Shown: positions 1 to 12,076 of the stretch, in pieces
Layout of the letters: the number at the start of each line of letters is the position of its first letter
How positions within the stretch are numbered: position 1 is the first letter of the stretch
Origin: Falciphora oryzae
Taxonomy: Eukaryota; Ascomycota; Sordariomycetes; Magnaporthales; Magnaporthaceae
Length of the DNA: 64,000 nt
Reading direction: 5' to 3'
NCBI GenBank assembly: GCA_000733355.1
Contig: JNVV01000042.1
Span: 62,001 to 126,000 of the forward strand
The notes under the pieces: generated by a model
Databases searched by the model: none
What the model was told of the DNA's origin: nothing
What the model saw: the letters and a program-made list of their open reading frames with translations, nothing else
Program-made: the position numbers and the translations under genes

Positions 1-408
1 ACCTGTGCCAGATAACATGCTTTCTGCTTTCCAGCCGCGCAAGAGGGCACTGACTGGTATCATGTTCCCCTTACCAGCGACTCCGAAAAAAAGTTGACCC
101 CTTGGGATGGAGGAGCAAAAGCGGTGTCACGCACGTGGCCACTACATCAGACGCCGGGGTATAGGGAATGTGAATTCTGAACGCCCCGAAAGAGGCCGGC
201 CTAGTCCAATGGATTATCGCTTCTAATATGAACGCGAAAAGTAGCAAGACGGACATGTGCATGTCATGATGCACAAGCAAGCGCTTGGGAGTCCCGGAGT
301 CTTGGCATAGAGCATCCACGGCGACGAGGGGCTGTTGATTCGCCAAAGTTCCCTTCCACAACCTTCCGCCCCCACGTTTTAGTACCAGGAACCTCGACGG
401 TCCCATTC
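1..408. other. window edge, no gene recognised
   Basis: This stretch lies just downstream of the stop codon of the minus-strand WD40 gene and probably holds its 3' UTR. A 111-codon minus-strand ORF (71-406) begins three bases past that stop. It has no recognisable domain, so I read it as untranslated trailer. Confidence 0.5.
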
Positions 409-1684
409 TCAGTCGTCATCCATCAAGGCCGCCAGCTCGGCCTCCTCCTCGGCCGACAGCATCCCTTCCTGGGGCCCCGCGACGGCCTCTGGCTCCTTGA
501 CCTTGCCCTCGGTGGCCTCCCGCTGCTCCGTGACGAGCGCGTCCAGCTGCGCCCTCAGGACGGGCCAGGTCCTGACGGTGCCGTCGATGCTGACGCTGCA
601 GAGGCGGCCGTCGGCGAGGACCAGCAGGTCCGTGACCTCGTCGTAGTGGCCCGCGAGGGCGCAGTGCAGCTCGCCCGAGGCGCGGTCCCAGAACTTGAGG
701 TCCTCGTCCCGGCCCGCCGTGACGGCCCAGCTGCCGACGACGGCGAGCGCCTTGACGTGGTCGCCATGGTCGAAGGTGTCGACGACGGCGAGCCCCCGCT
801 GCGGCGACAGGCGCTTGGCCGTGCCGTCGCCGCTGGCGGTCCACAGGTCGAGCGACTCGCCGTCGGCGTCGGGCGCGAACACGAGCCGGTAGACGCTGGT
901 CTCGTGCTCCAGCAGCGTCCGGCGCTCCGTGACGACGACGTCCGAGCCGGCGGGGGCGACCGGGTCGGGCACCTCGTCCACGACCTGCTCCCACGAGGCC
1001 TCCCGGATGCGCCACCGGCGGACGTGCGGGTCGCTCGAGGCGCTGACGAGGTAGATCTCGTCGGGCGTGGTGCGCACCGGGTCGACGGCCAGGTGCTGCA
1101 CGGCGAGCATCTTGGTCACGCCGTCCTGCAGCACGTGGAGCTCCTTGCCCGTGGCGACGTCCCAGACGATGATGCGCTTGTCGGCACCGCCGCTGATCAG
1201 AACGTCCTGGTTGCTAGAGGATAACTTGGCGCAGACGACAGTCTTGACGAAGTCGGTATGGCCCGTGTATTTGCGCCCTTGCTTACCCGTGGCAAGATCC
1301 CAGGACCAGATGCTCTTGTCCCACGAGCCGGCGAAGAGAGTGCTGCCCCCTGCCCCGCCGACGGCGACGCACGTCACTGGAGCGGACGGGCCGCGGTACA
1401 CCGTTTTGGTGTCTGGCTCATCCTGTATTGTGTGTGGAAGATTAGGCCCTGTTCTCCTCGGAACACTCTGCCCAGAAAATACAGATTTGGACGCGTACGC
1501 TTATATTGACGTGCCTCACTGAGCCGGCAGACTCGGCAACAAAGATGGCGGATGATGAGAACGAGCGTGGATCCGCGATGGCGGCCAGGATCTTGGACTT
1601 GAGAGCTACGGGGTTGCCATATTTATTGCTGGACTTTGCATCTCGCCTCTCCCTCTTTGCCTGCTGGGCACTGTAGACAGACAA
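409..1684 (-). CDS. WD40 repeat protein
   Basis: The protein is a WD40 beta-propeller of roughly 400 residues with no assigned function. The main exon is 409-1416. An upstream exon 1499-1684 joins through an 82-nt intron (donor GTACGC, acceptor GATGAG, phase 0). The join gives a continuous N-terminal blade in which a 'TVYRGPSAPVTCVAVGG' stretch leads into 'SWDKSIWSWDLATG'. Repeats continue through 'SGGADKRIIVWDVATGK' and 'DGTVRTWP', and the C-terminus is acidic (ending LAALMDDD). The upstream exon opens with TTG after an AG, with an in-frame stop just above. The true ATG must therefore lie in a further short exon near 1720-1760, which I could not fix. It is divergent to the mcl1 gene at 2166. 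WD40 proteins are scaffolds, so no reaction is inferred. Confidence 0.85.
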
Positions 1685-2165
1685 CTTCAGTCAGAAACAG
1701 CACCCTTCGACTTCGATGCAGCCTAACCCATGTCGTTCCTTGGCGCCAACGTCATAAAGGTGGAGGATTCCTGGAGTGGTGTGAGGGACTTGCTCTGATT
1801 CAAAGAAATGCCTGGGGTCTGAAGACTTGGACATCTTGTCACAGGCAAAGCGCAAGCATGCAGCGCTGTGAAAGATGCTCTAGATTTTTTATCATTATTA
1901 TTTTGAATCTGGGAGGGGACGGGGTCTTCAAGAGTGCCTATGCTGGCCAGGAACCCCTCGATGTTGTAAGTGTGGGGCACCGACCCCGGGGCGGGGCCTC
2001 TCGTGTGAGGTGGTTGGCTAATGGCCATAGAGACCACTCAACGCGTAAAAAGCTCCCAGACGCGTCGTGGGATTTTGACCGTCGTCCCTCACGCCGCCGA
2101 CAACGCCGCCAAGGAGCATTGGATTCCCATCGACGGGCCGACCGACTGGACTCACCAACGCAAAG
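1685..2165. promoter_or_regulatory. divergent promoter region, WD40 gene / mcl1
   Basis: About 480 bases separate the two divergent WD40 genes. The first short exon of the minus-strand gene is probably inside this interval. No TATA box or clear operator was recognised. Confidence 0.4.
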
Positions 2166-4857
2166 ATGCCGCCCTCCCGCTTCTCTCCGCGCCAGGGACA
2201 CACCGAGGGAATCACGCGCTGCGCATACTCGCCCGACGGCAGGCAGCTCGTGACCGTCGGCTCCAACAACACCATCCGCTGCTACCAGACCGGCTCCGAC
2301 GGCGAGCCCAAGAACATCGACGAGTGCCCGGAGCAGAACGTCGCCGTTGCCGCCGCCGGCGGTTTCTTCGTCGTCGGCTCCGAGGACGGCACCGTCAGCC
2401 GCTACTCGCTCGAGACGCACGCCTTCGAGTCGTACCTGCTGCGCACCCCGCTCCCCATCCGCGACCTGGCCCTGTCCCCCGACGGCAAGTGGTGCGCCGT
2501 CGCCAGCGACGAGCTCGTCGTCAAGATCGTCGACGTCGCCGACACCTCGGTCGTGCGCCAAGCCCGCGAGCACAACCGCCAGACCAAGCACCTCGCCTTC
2601 GACCCCCGCGGCGCCCTGCTCGCCCTTGCGTGCACCGATGGCGTCGTCTACGTCTACTCGCTGACCTCGGACCAGCCCGAGCTGATCCGCAAGGTCGACG
2701 GCGTCATCGGCTCCCTCGACCTCGAGTCCGAGACCTCGGCCCTGCCCGCCTGGCACCCTGACGGCCGGGCCTTTGCCGTCGCCACTCCAACCCGCGACAT
2801 CCAGGTTGTGTCCAAGAATGACTGGGAGAAACAGCGTGTGTTCGCCAACGGCCACGAGGGTGATGTCACCGCCATCGCCTGGTCACCCAACGGCGCCCTG
2901 CTCGCGACCGCCGCCAAGGACGGCAAACTTCTGGTGTGGCAGACCAAGGACCAGTCCGTCATCGCGAGGCACGAGGCTACCAAGGTCATGGATATCTCAT
3001 GGCATCCTTCCAAAAACATACTCTCCTTCACCACCTTTGCCGGCGAGGTCTTCATCTGTCCGGACTTTATGTCTTCGCAGTTTACCCCGCTGCTGCAGCT
3101 GCCCATGCAGCCATCCCCTTTTTTCCATGACCCCCTGAGCGAGATCTCGGCGAACGGGAGGCGTGGGCCGATGGACGGCGGTCGGACCACCGAGGTCGCA
3201 ATACCCCAGCGGCCAAGGCAGGGCACACCGGACTCGCTGGACTCCTTTGGCGGAGGCATACCCGGAGATGACGATGACTTTGTCGTAGACGACGACGGTG
3301 CCGGGTACACGCTCAACGGCAATGGCAAACGGCCACATGACGGGACTGGCTACGCCGAGCATGCCAGCAAACGGTCCAACATGGTCCGCTTCTCGTATCA
3401 TGAAGCCTTCCAGCCCGGATCAACACCCTGGCGCGGGAACCGCAAGTACCTGTGCCTAAACCTCATCGGCTTCGTGTGGACGGTCGACCAGGACTCGCAC
3501 CACACGGTAACGGTCGAGTTCTACGACCACGAGTTCCACCGCGATTTCCACTTCACCGACACGTTCCTCTACGACAAGGCCTGCCTCAACGAAAAGGGCG
3601 CACTCTTCTCGTGCCCGCCGCGCGAGCCGGCCGACGGCAGCGACGAGGACGGCAGGCCGGCCGTCGTCTTCTACCGCCCGCACGAGACGTGGACGCAGCG
3701 GACCGACTGGCGCACCCAGCTCCCTCCCGGCGAGGCGGTGCTGGCCATGTCGCTGAGCGACTCGTTCGTCACGGTGACGACGACGGCCGGCTACGTGCGC
3801 ATCTACACGCTCTTCGGCGTCCCCTACCGCGTCTACCGCCCCAAGAGCTCGCCCATGGTGACGTGCGCCAGCTGGCGCGACTACGTCCTCACCGTCGGCA
3901 ACGGGCCCGCCGGCCCGGACGGCTCCGCGCGCCTCCTGTACTCCATCGAGGATGTCAAGAACGACGTCGTCTGCCAGAGTGAGGATACGGTCGCCCTGCC
4001 CGAGGGCGCCACGCTCAAGAGCGTGTTTTTCTCTGACGAAGGTGTAAGTGCCTGATCCTTGACTGCAAGTATGATTTACATGCCGGGAGTATGCTGACTG
4101 ACTGACACCCCTTTTTTAGGATCCTTGCATATACGACTCTACCGGAACCCTCCTGACGCTCCTCCACTGGCGGCGGCCGAGCGGCGCCTCCTGGGTGCCG
4201 CTCCTGGACACACGGCTGATGGACCGGCTGGCGTCGGGTCGGAAGCAGGAGTCGTACTTCCCCATAGCCGTGGCGGACAACAAGTTCCACTGCATCATTC
4301 TCAAAGGCGGCGACCAATACCCCTACTTCCCGCGCCCGCTGCTGTCCGAGTTTGAATTCTCGGTGCCCCTGACCTCAACCGCCGGCGGCGGCAAGAAGAA
4401 GAAAAGACAAGACGGCGACGGCGAGGACCAGGACGCGGAGGAGGAGGAAGGCCAGGACGCCGAGGCGAGGCGGCTCGAGCAGCAGTTCATGCTCAAGGCG
4501 ATCCGGGCGGCGCAGCTGCTGGACCAGGCCGAGTCGTCGTCGTCGTCGTCGTCGTCCGAGCCCAAGAGCAGTAAGCGCGCGACGGCGGCAAGCCTGGCGC
4601 GTCTCGAGGTCGACATTGACAAGGTGCTGCTGCAGCTGCTGGCGGCCGAGTGCCGCGAGGGCGAGGAGCGCGGCATGCGGGCGCTCGAGATTGTGAGCCT
4701 CATGCGCGACCGGTCCGGCCGCATGATCGAAGCCGCGGGCAAGGTCGCGGGCAGGTATGGGCTCAATATCTTGGGTGACAAGATCCGCGAGCTGGGCGAG
4801 GCGCGCGTCGCGGCCGCGAGGGAGGATGAAAGTATGGATGAGGATGATGAGTTTTGA
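2166..4857 (+). CDS. mcl1: Ctf4/Mcl1/SepB (AND-1/WDHD1) replisome adaptor
   Basis: The exons are 2166-4043 and 4120-4857, separated by a 76-nt intron (GTAAGT...TTTTTTAG), giving 871 residues. This is close to the size of A. nidulans SepB, fission yeast Mcl1 and budding yeast Ctf4. The N-terminal half (about residues 8-310) is a WD40 propeller, with repeats such as 'GHTEGITRCAYSPDGRQLVT' and 'GHEGDVTAIAWSPNGALLAT'. An acidic linker follows ('GDDDDFVVDDDG'). The middle part, about residues 400-770, corresponds to the family's SepB beta-propeller domain. The C-terminus carries a lysine/acid-rich linker and a helical segment. Known role of the family: a trimeric hub coupling the CMG helicase to DNA polymerase alpha-primase and to sister-chromatid cohesion. 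The identification rests on overall architecture and motif recognition; no alignment was run. Confidence 0.9.
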
Positions 4858-5898
4858 GGAGCATTTGTGTTTCGTCTTGCTTTCTTTTTCTTGTAACTAT
4901 TCAATGCTGAACGACGTAACGGATAAGAGGGAAGGCCGTTTATAGGCTCCCATCCCTCGATGAGTATTACATAGAGCATGTAACCAGCATATTCTTGGTT
5001 TCTTGAATACCTACCTATGACTGTCTATGTAGTTGCTGCCACCGTATATGGCAGACTGGGCTTTACCATTTCGACCGACCATTGCCATGATGCCCTCCTC
5101 TCGACCACTTGCTCTGGTTCTTGTGCTCGACTACTCTCCCTGTCACTCTCCCGGCCGTTTGCCCCCTTTCCTCGTTCGGCAACCCACACCAGTTCCGCCG
5201 GGCCGCTAGCGTGAGTTCGTTCACTCATGTATGGATCGCCGTCCGGCCTGAGCGTAAGGCCTGGAGGGATTCCCCCTCTGATCCAGCCCCTCGGGGCGCC
5301 ACGCCCATGGGTTGGCGATGAACGCCACTTTTACAGGCTACATGTGTCGACCGTCTGGGAGCAAGGGACGAGGACAAAGAAAAAAAAAAGAAAAGAAAAA
5401 ATAAAAGAAAAAAAAGCAAGTTGTGGCTGGTAGGCAAATTTAGTCCTCTCGAACCGCCACGCGGTCATATTATCGAATTTATTTCCCCACAGCTTCCGTG
5501 TATCAGATATCACCTTTCCCCCTTCCTTTTTTTTCTTCCGAGAAAGGTCTAGTGACCTTTTCCCCCATTGTTCTATTGTTCCATGATGTCGGCTCACCGG
5601 ATGCCGAATACGGTTCTAGCCCATGCCCTTGGGTGTGCAAATGTATGTAGCGTTTTGCCGTCCGTCACCCGCGTTTCGATGGTCCGAAACCCTAAATGGA
5701 AGATCAGAATGGAAAACTGCCGGGAGAAGACGTCCATGATCGTTCGATTACTAACCTCCCCAGGCTGTTGTTCACACAGACGATTTTTGAGAACATGGGG
5801 AGGGGCAGACACATTTACGCGCGCGATGATGTAAAAGTGCTCGGTACCTTATCCCAACAGATGTGTATGTAGTCCGTCCTACGCTAATGTTGGGATGT

Positions 5899-5919
5899 AA
5901 AAAAAAAAAAAAAAAAAAA
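5899..5919. repeat. poly-A tract (21 bases)
   Basis: An uninterrupted run of 21 A within the gene-free region. It is one of about ten similar A or T runs in this window. Confidence 0.9.
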
Positions 5920-8900
5920 GTCGGCGAGGTAACCCCGAAGTACCTGCGAAAATTCCACGACCGCCGAGACGCACAGCAGATCACGGCCAACCCAGACATG
6001 TCGGGGAAGGAATTTCCCGAGCCGTGTGCAGGTGGGATCGCGGAGACCGGGGCTCGTTGATTGTTCTTTTGCTTTCCCAACCGCGTGTCTGCCAACGTCG
6101 CGGTTTTTTTTTTTTTTTGCTTTGATCCTTCTCTCCCGTCAACCGCCATCCGCAGTGGTGACCTGGTCAGGGTAAGATCGGCAGCTTCGAAGGCGACGAA
6201 TAGGGTCAATCCCCGAGGTTGCATTCGAGAAAACCCCCTGGGCTGGGCTTCAAAGGGATTCCTCCCCAACGCAATGGTGATCACACATGCAAGGGGTGTG
6301 GGCGAGGAAAGTATTCGTAATGGCCGAGACTTTTCCATTCGTCTTTGCTGTCCTCCGCTGTGCGGTTGCATGCGGGATGCATGTGTGTGGCATGTCGCGC
6401 ATAATTCAGAGGAGAAGCACGTAACGTAAAAGGATCTCGGGTCTAGGAATCTAGCAAGTGTGGTTTTGGTGCGGTGGGTGGGAGTTGGTTTATTGACATT
6501 ATTCTTCCGTCCTGCGAGCACACACACCCCCTCCGTGCGTTCCATTGTTGTTTCTTGTTCCTTACTTCCCGTCTGAGGCTGGGAAGAGGGCGGCCGGTTT
6601 CGTTTCTTGGCTCGGAAACACTGGACGCACGAAAATGAAAAAGGAATCAAACCAGGCCCCCGGGGGTTGCTGAACCAACGTCCGGCAATGAATCCTTTCG
6701 GGGAGTTGTTGCTGCTGGCGTCGAAAGTTGAAAGGTGCCCCTCAGAAAGTTCACATTGGTGCCACTTGGCAACCAGAGCCAACGCAAGAAGAGATTAGGT
6801 CGGATCGGTCAGGTCGGCGACCAGAGATGGGAATCAAAGAAGCCAGCCGTGAAAAACTAGGCCTAGGCCGCACGGCCTTTCGTTGACCTGCTGTCAGCTT
6901 TATTCTCGTGTTAGCCGAGTGAGGGATGGTCTGTTTTACCCGGCATTCATCCTTGGTGGTCAGTGCACAAACGGCTGCAACTGGACAAAATCTTCCCGAG
7001 GCTCTTCTCTTGCCTCTTGGTGCCGAGGTTGGCTGCCGACCCTCGGCGCTACCGGGGCGGGAGGGTTTTCGCCTCCCTATTTTTTGCTGATCGCCTTCCC
7101 TTGATGTTTCTCGCGATGGTGGAGATATGGAGGGATGGAGGGGGCAACACGTTCGTCTCGTTGCACGGGTAGCACTCGCGCTGCTAAGCTTGGGGTTGGG
7201 TTGTCGTTTGTTCCATCCAGTGTTGTTTTGGGCCCGCCCGCCTCCTACCGTGACATGTCCAAGCGCGTCGTCAGTATGTAGGGGGCCCGTAGGCACGGAG
7301 CAGGCGCCCATGTTGCACCGCTGCAGCCCTTCCCGTGTCTGCTTGGAATCTGGGTGGGTTTCTCTTGGCCGCGGGAGGATGAGGGGATGCGCTGCCGCGG
7401 AAGTTTTAGGGTGTTGCGGTTGACAGCCCGTGCGCCCTTGCCGTGGCACCCAATCGTGTTTGTGCATAAAAAAAAAATCAAAAAAAAAATCGACGATGCA
7501 TTTGGGGTCCTGGCTCGCTGGGTCCATTGTTGAAGTTAGACAGCTGGTTGACATGCCCGATGGAGTGAGCTCCATTGGGCTCCGCTGGCACTGGCAGCCG
7601 GCGGGACCCTCTTTCAAAGCCCGGGAGGACCCCACGCCCCCACCGCCAGACCCAGCTGCCAGGGTTGGGCAGGCAAACCCAGGGATGGGAAACCGCGACT
7701 CAGGCAGGCACGATCCATGGCCTGTGTCGCTGGGGGTAGAGCACGAGCAGGGAAAACAGCGGCCGCAATGCGACTGACTAGCACCTGACGTCTTCCCAGC
7801 AGGCGATGGAATCGATTCTATGCCGAGTGCTACCTTGGTGGTTGGTGGTCGGTGCAGCCCTCCCACGCGACGAATGCGGGCGTCTTCCGTTTGGAGCCAA
7901 GGACCGGCCGGCGTTACACCCAGTCTGTGCTGCTGCGCCCGTGGTCGAGCCCCCAACCTGGACGGCCGCCCCAGATCGATCAAGAGCTTGACACTCGCCA
8001 CCGCGATGGCCTGCTGACTGATTGATTAACTGAGCCTGACTGACTAGGCGGGGACACTGAAGGGGAGAAAGGACCCCGAAATAACAATAACACCGTCGAA
8101 AGGGGGTCGACCCGAAAATTATGGGACTGCATTTGGACGAGGGCCAAGAATAATGACGAGAGGAGAATAATGCAAGCACTACAAGCTGGCGGGCGCTGTG
8201 CGTGCTGCAGCCCCAGCAGGCATGTGATGATGATGCGACACAGCTCTGGTTTCTGGATTGGCGATGTGAGGATGCAAGACAGCGCGGCAGATGAAAGAGG
8301 ATTAGCCTCCTCCGCAGGGTATGCTACCCGTCAGCCCCGCGCACAACAAAAAAGATGGAGGATGTGCAGGCGGCGGGATGGGGATGCCGGTCACGGCCAG
8401 GCTTGACGGGAAGCGTGCCGGGGAACGAAAGCGGGATGGCTTGGGGAACATCAATTGTCGATGCTCGCCGACTGACTAAACAACCCAACAAGCCTCCCCA
8501 GCGTGCTCAAACGCAGCTGCAGGAGCGCGCAGTCCAAGATTCTGTGTTCGGCATCAGTTTCGGCAAGACAAGTCCAAGCTCTCCATGTCTGCACTTGAGA
8601 TATCCCGCTGCAGGATGGGCTTTTCATGGCACCTAGCGAGCTGTCCTGACTGGCCGCCTTCTGCCGTGCTGGGACAACCCCTGAAGGCCGACATCGAGAT
8701 GGCCTTGATGACGTATGGCCGAACAAAGAAGCCAAGGAGCAGAGCTGTTCTGGCCTCGCCAAATTGGAACCTGGCAGCGGCCGGCCTGCAGAGTGGAAAC
8801 GTCACTCCCAATCGGAGGACGACGCTGCGATCGCCATTGCTACTTGTCGCCCGCAAGCAGGTACCGGCCGCTGGTCCATCGAAGAAGCATTCAAGTCCCG

Positions 8901-11281
8901 TTTTTTGTTCTATCTTATTCGCTCCCGCTAATGCTTCTTTTCTCTTCCGGAAAGAAGCGGTTGACACAGGGCAATCCCGACTGGCTGGCCGGAACGACAG
9001 AGAAGAAGCAAGCAAAAGGACCAAGAACCGTCGGGCGGGAAGCATCAGACGGACGGGGCAAAATAAACCTCGAGGACGCTGGTCGTCGTTGAAATTAACT
9101 GCAAAGTCAAAACCCCAGCTTCCGACTGGGCGTGTTTGGAGCGACTCTCTTTCTTCTTTGTTCCTTTCGAGGAGAGCAAAAAAAAAAGGGGCAAGCAAGT
9201 TGGCCCATCAGCCATCAGCCACCATCAGCCCGTCGTGTCGTGTTACGCCCTGTCAAAACGCCCGCTCCACCCCACCTCATCTGAAGGCGCCGGCGGCGCA
9301 CTGCCAGGGCTTCGATCTAATGTGCAAGCCGCAAGCCACCGCGGGGCCGGAGCGTCCTGTCCAGCCCAGCCCGCCAGTTCCGAGGTCAGGCTCCTCTGGC
9401 CGAGAACAGCTGTGTGTGCCACTTTGCTCGTGTTTGGCTGTTTATGATCATCGCGGAATCCTCCGTCTTCTCCACGGTTTCCGCCTCCGATACCGACCTC
9501 TGTTTTCAGAGCTCTTGGTGTTGGGCTTGGCACCCAGGCTGCGTTTATCATATGGCGCCGTCTAGCTCTACACCCGTGTGGGCTCAGCTATGTGTCCTGT
9601 GTCTCCTGTGTGTGCGCTCGCCCACCATCTATCTATTTGCATGGCGTGCATGCCCCTGTGGCCGGGTGTGCGTGCCTGGCCCAAACCGGCACACCTGCTG
9701 CATCTTGGGCTGAATCGACACATGGAGCGGTCGGTCGGTAGACGAGATGGTCTTGTCCTCGGACACACATTCCAATGCTTGTGTGTGCCGCCTCCACAGC
9801 CCTCGGGAGCCCAGTCGTCGGGGACCCGACCAGGTGGGAGCCGGTTGTTGGACAAAAAAGACCTGGCCTTCATCTCGCTTCCCGCAACCCCGGGGCCCTC
9901 GAGCGGCACGCGCGTGCACGCACGCATCTCCATGGTCAAGTGGCAAACCGTCAAGAAGGTCCCCTCACTCATGCCTCGGCCTGGCTGCGGGTGGGCACAG
10001 CCAAAAACATAGCCTAGAAGGCGGCACCGAAAAGTTGACTGCAAGCACCAACTACAAGCACTGGGGGGACTAGTAGGGACCAGCAGACCAGCAGGGGACC
10101 AGGGGAAAGGCAGCCACCGCTGCACCAGCTGCAGTAGGGCCCGGCCGGTGCTTGCCGAGCTCAGTTGCAGCAGGGCACACGGGCCACCCTCCAGGCCCCC
10201 GCCGCAGAGGGCTCCACACAGGCCCGCCGGCTGGGCTAATCCATGGGCTGCCAGTTTGAATCGCACGTCCCACTGGCGGCGGAGAACCCTTGCGACAGAT
10301 TTCAAGACGATCCCCTTCATCCAAGATTCAGAAACAGGGGACTATCGGTGCATCAATCAATCCATCATCCTGTCCAAGCAGGCCTGGCACAGGCCAGCGC
10401 GCGAGAGAGTTCGAGTTGGCCCCAGACCCCTGTGCTGGCTCGTGGGTCGTCCGTCTGGTCCCGTCCGTCCCTTTTTCCCACCTCGTGCTCGACGGGCCAC
10501 ATAACCTAGGCCCCCCTCTTTCCCGCTCCGTTCCCCGGCCCGTTCTCCCTCGAGCTTCTCGGTGCTTCTTCTTGAGCTTCTCTGTGTTCTTCTCCCGCAG
10601 TCTTCGCTGAGCCACCGCCCTTGGACGTCCAATCAATCTGCACTCGACCGCCACAGACATAGGCGTGTCCATCAATCGCCCCGATCTGGGACAGGACGTA
10701 AGCGTGCCGGTTTCCGGCTGCGAGGGAATCGCACGCGCGCGCGCACAGATTGCTGCTCTGTATATCACATACCTACACCATCGGCCCGCCCGCCCGCCGG
10801 CCCAGCAGCCCTTTGACCTTGCTGTCAAACTGGCTCGTCGCCCGCCCGCCGCCGTCGGCTTCCATCTGTCACCCTCACACACACGGTACATTGCGCGGTC
10901 GGATAGCATCGCTATCGCTAACTAGTCGGGGGCTAGCGCATCTTGTAAGTGGTGCGAAGCGGGCGGCCTCTGCTCCCGGTTTTTCGCGGAAAGCCGCAGC
11001 AACTCAAGCAGGGCCACGGGCAGGCGGCTCGTACTCGGCCACCTGGAGCAGCGCTCTGCTCCAGAAAGTACTCTTTCGTCGTGCAAATTCGTGGCGACGG
11101 CTAGGTAAGTCCGGAACCCAATCGCTCCAGTCATTTCTCTTTGGACACACCCACCCACCACCCCAATACACCATCTGCACCTGTGCGCCACCAAAAGCCT
11201 CCACATTTATTAGCGGCGCTGGCGTTTCGAGCGAGGGGGTGGTGAACCACGATCGCCAATTCGCCAACCTTAGATCTGCTA

Positions 11282-11298
11282 TTTTTTTTTTTTTTTTT
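11282..11298. repeat. poly-T tract (17 bases)
   Basis: An uninterrupted T run in the upstream region of the sfl1-like gene, followed by further T-rich sequence to about 11313. Confidence 0.9.
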
Positions 11299-12076
11299 CA
11301 TTTTCTTTTTTTTCCTCTTCGTCGACATCCATATATCGGGGGGGCCAGAGAGATATACCCTCCCTCCCCAACCCACAACGGCCCCTTAGCTTGCGGCTAT
11401 GATCTTCTTCCACCTGTCACAATTGGAACCTGCCGTATTCCTTTCCGCATCCACCGTTTGGGCGAGGTGCTGACCACATCTCCTTTGCTATTGGGTAGCA
11501 TCGGCGGGTCCATCCATGCCTTGCAGGAGGTGCCGGGAACCAGCAGGAATCTGAGAATTGAGAAGACGGACAGCAAAAAGAAAAGAAGGAGCGCAGTAAC
11601 AAAAGCAAATCACCTCCCGCGGCGCCACCTGCCAGCCAAGCACCAGCGACCGGGCGACAAGAGCTCGAGCTCTCGATTGTACCAAGTAGCACGCGCACAC
11701 TAGGCGTCCAGGACAAAGAACTTCGGCACCCGCCTGTCTTGTCTTACCTTTGCTTTCGGCGGACCACCGAGGACGGACGGCATCAAGCGCAGCCCCTGAC
11801 CCGCCTCGATAATTTCTGCTGAGGATGCGATAGGTTTGTCCCTCACGATCCCCGCCTTTGCACCCTCGCCAGTCAAGTGTCAAGCACGCTCCCGACCCAG
11901 CTCCCCTGCTCCGATCGGGACGAATCCCCCTTTTCCGCGCCCCTTCGATAAGCCTCCCGACCCCGTTCAGTCGCCATCAACCCGCCCACCATCCACCTGG
12001 CCACAACAATTGCTGGTCAATCGCAAACCGCAGGAGCTGACTGTTGCCGCATCCATGCCGCTCCCTCGCAGCGCAA

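Larger units (their letters stand above)
4858..12076. promoter_or_regulatory. 7.2 kb gene-free region upstream of the sfl1-like gene
   Basis: I found no ORF with recognisable domains, fungal codon bias or a convincing exon chain here. The interval holds several A/T homopolymers (5375-5416, 5899-5919, 6104-6118, 11282-11298), (CCCG)n-like runs near 10785-10800, and pyrimidine-rich DNA just before the sfl1 start. Most of it is probably the upstream control region and long 5' UTR of the sfl1-like gene, plus the 3' UTR of mcl1. A few long ORFs (5772-6782 and 6751-8001 on minus; 8585-9565 and 10750-11703 on plus) are noted but not called as genes. Confidence 0.5.

Noticed and set aside
71..406. 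111-codon minus-strand ORF at the window edge
   Set aside because: It begins three bases past the WD40 stop, has no domain, and fits 3' UTR.
416..1015. Arg/Gly/Ala-rich ORFs overlapping the WD40 gene, and similar shadows over every GC-rich gene
   Set aside because: Composition is that of a shifted reading of GC-rich codons; the true frame has clear domains.
8585..9565. 326-codon plus-strand ORF
   Set aside because: No domain, no codon bias, low-complexity translation, and no exon context.
10750..11703. 317-codon plus-strand ORF upstream of sfl1
   Set aside because: It translates a T run into poly-Phe and has no recognisable domain; more likely promoter or leader DNA.
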